12,042 nt of DNA, taken from assembly GCF_020554865.1 (NCBI RefSeq), contig NZ_JAJCIC010000063.1:1-12042 (forward strand), in the 5' to 3' direction. The position numbers and the translations under genes were made by a program. Origin of the DNA: Lacrimispora sp. 210928-DFI.3.58 (GTDB taxonomy: Bacteria > Bacillota > Clostridia > Lachnospirales > Lachnospiraceae). Numbering within the stretch: position 1 is the first letter of the stretch; every line of letters begins with the position of its first letter. This document shows positions 12,021 to 12,042 of this stretch, piece after piece. A model generated the notes under the pieces. It saw only the letters and a list, made by a program, of their open reading frames with translations. It was not told where the DNA came from and made no database searches.

Positions 12021-12042
12021 CATAAAAATAGACATGGTCTAT

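Noticed and set aside
1..12042. CRISPR array or tRNA/rRNA genes
   Set aside because: No regularly spaced repeats of CRISPR length were seen, and no stretch with tRNA cloverleaf landmarks or rRNA sequence was noticed on either strand.

Overview
The window looks like an accessory island in a low-to-mid GC Gram-positive bacterium, most likely a gut Clostridia member (Lachnospiraceae/Oscillospiraceae type). The grounds are strong AGGAGG-type ribosome binding sites, consensus sigma-A promoters, the transposon protein TnpV, a DUF6809-type protein, and mobile-element style XRE/ImmA regulators. No marker gene fixes the species.

Left part (1-900): mobile-element debris. A piece of an IS66 transposase ends at base 71. 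A strong terminator hairpin (134-171) precedes tnpV. A DUF6809-type gene overlaps the end of tnpV and carries an in-frame stop. A perfect 11-bp hairpin (859-886) ends transcription from both sides.

Middle-left (890-2870), minus strand: a divergent block. An XRE repressor and an ImmA/IrrE metallopeptidase are driven by a near-consensus promoter with a dyad at its start point. After a 205-base leader rich in hairpins and short repeats come three tiny genes: a 71-aa His/Cys protein, a DUF2188 protein and a 41-aa Lys-rich protein. The arrangement resembles the repressor/anti-repressor pairs of integrative elements.

Centre (2900-9430), plus strand: a complete Type I restriction-modification operon. 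A small Cro-like regulator is followed by hsdM, hsdS and hsdR, with every junction overlapping (1, 4 and 11 bases). It ends in two consecutive hairpins.

Right (9430-11570), plus strand: a second transcription unit opened by a paralogue of the small regulator. It continues with a DUF4263/Shedu-like PD-(D/E)xK nuclease and a 295-aa protein with HEPN-type signatures (ExxxK and Rx4H). The layout repeats the idea of a small regulator followed by defence effectors, and may be a two-effector anti-phage module sitting beside the restriction system.

Far right (11620-12042): a promoter with perfect TTGACA and TATAAT boxes, 17 bases apart, leads into about 255 bases with no convincing ORF. This stretch is dense in RNA structure: local hairpins, an 11-bp long-range pairing that forms a pseudoknot, and a 23-bp terminator stem with a T tract. 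It is almost certainly a structured noncoding RNA. The raiA RNA class is my best guess, not a proven match. A nested inverted repeat follows at the window edge.
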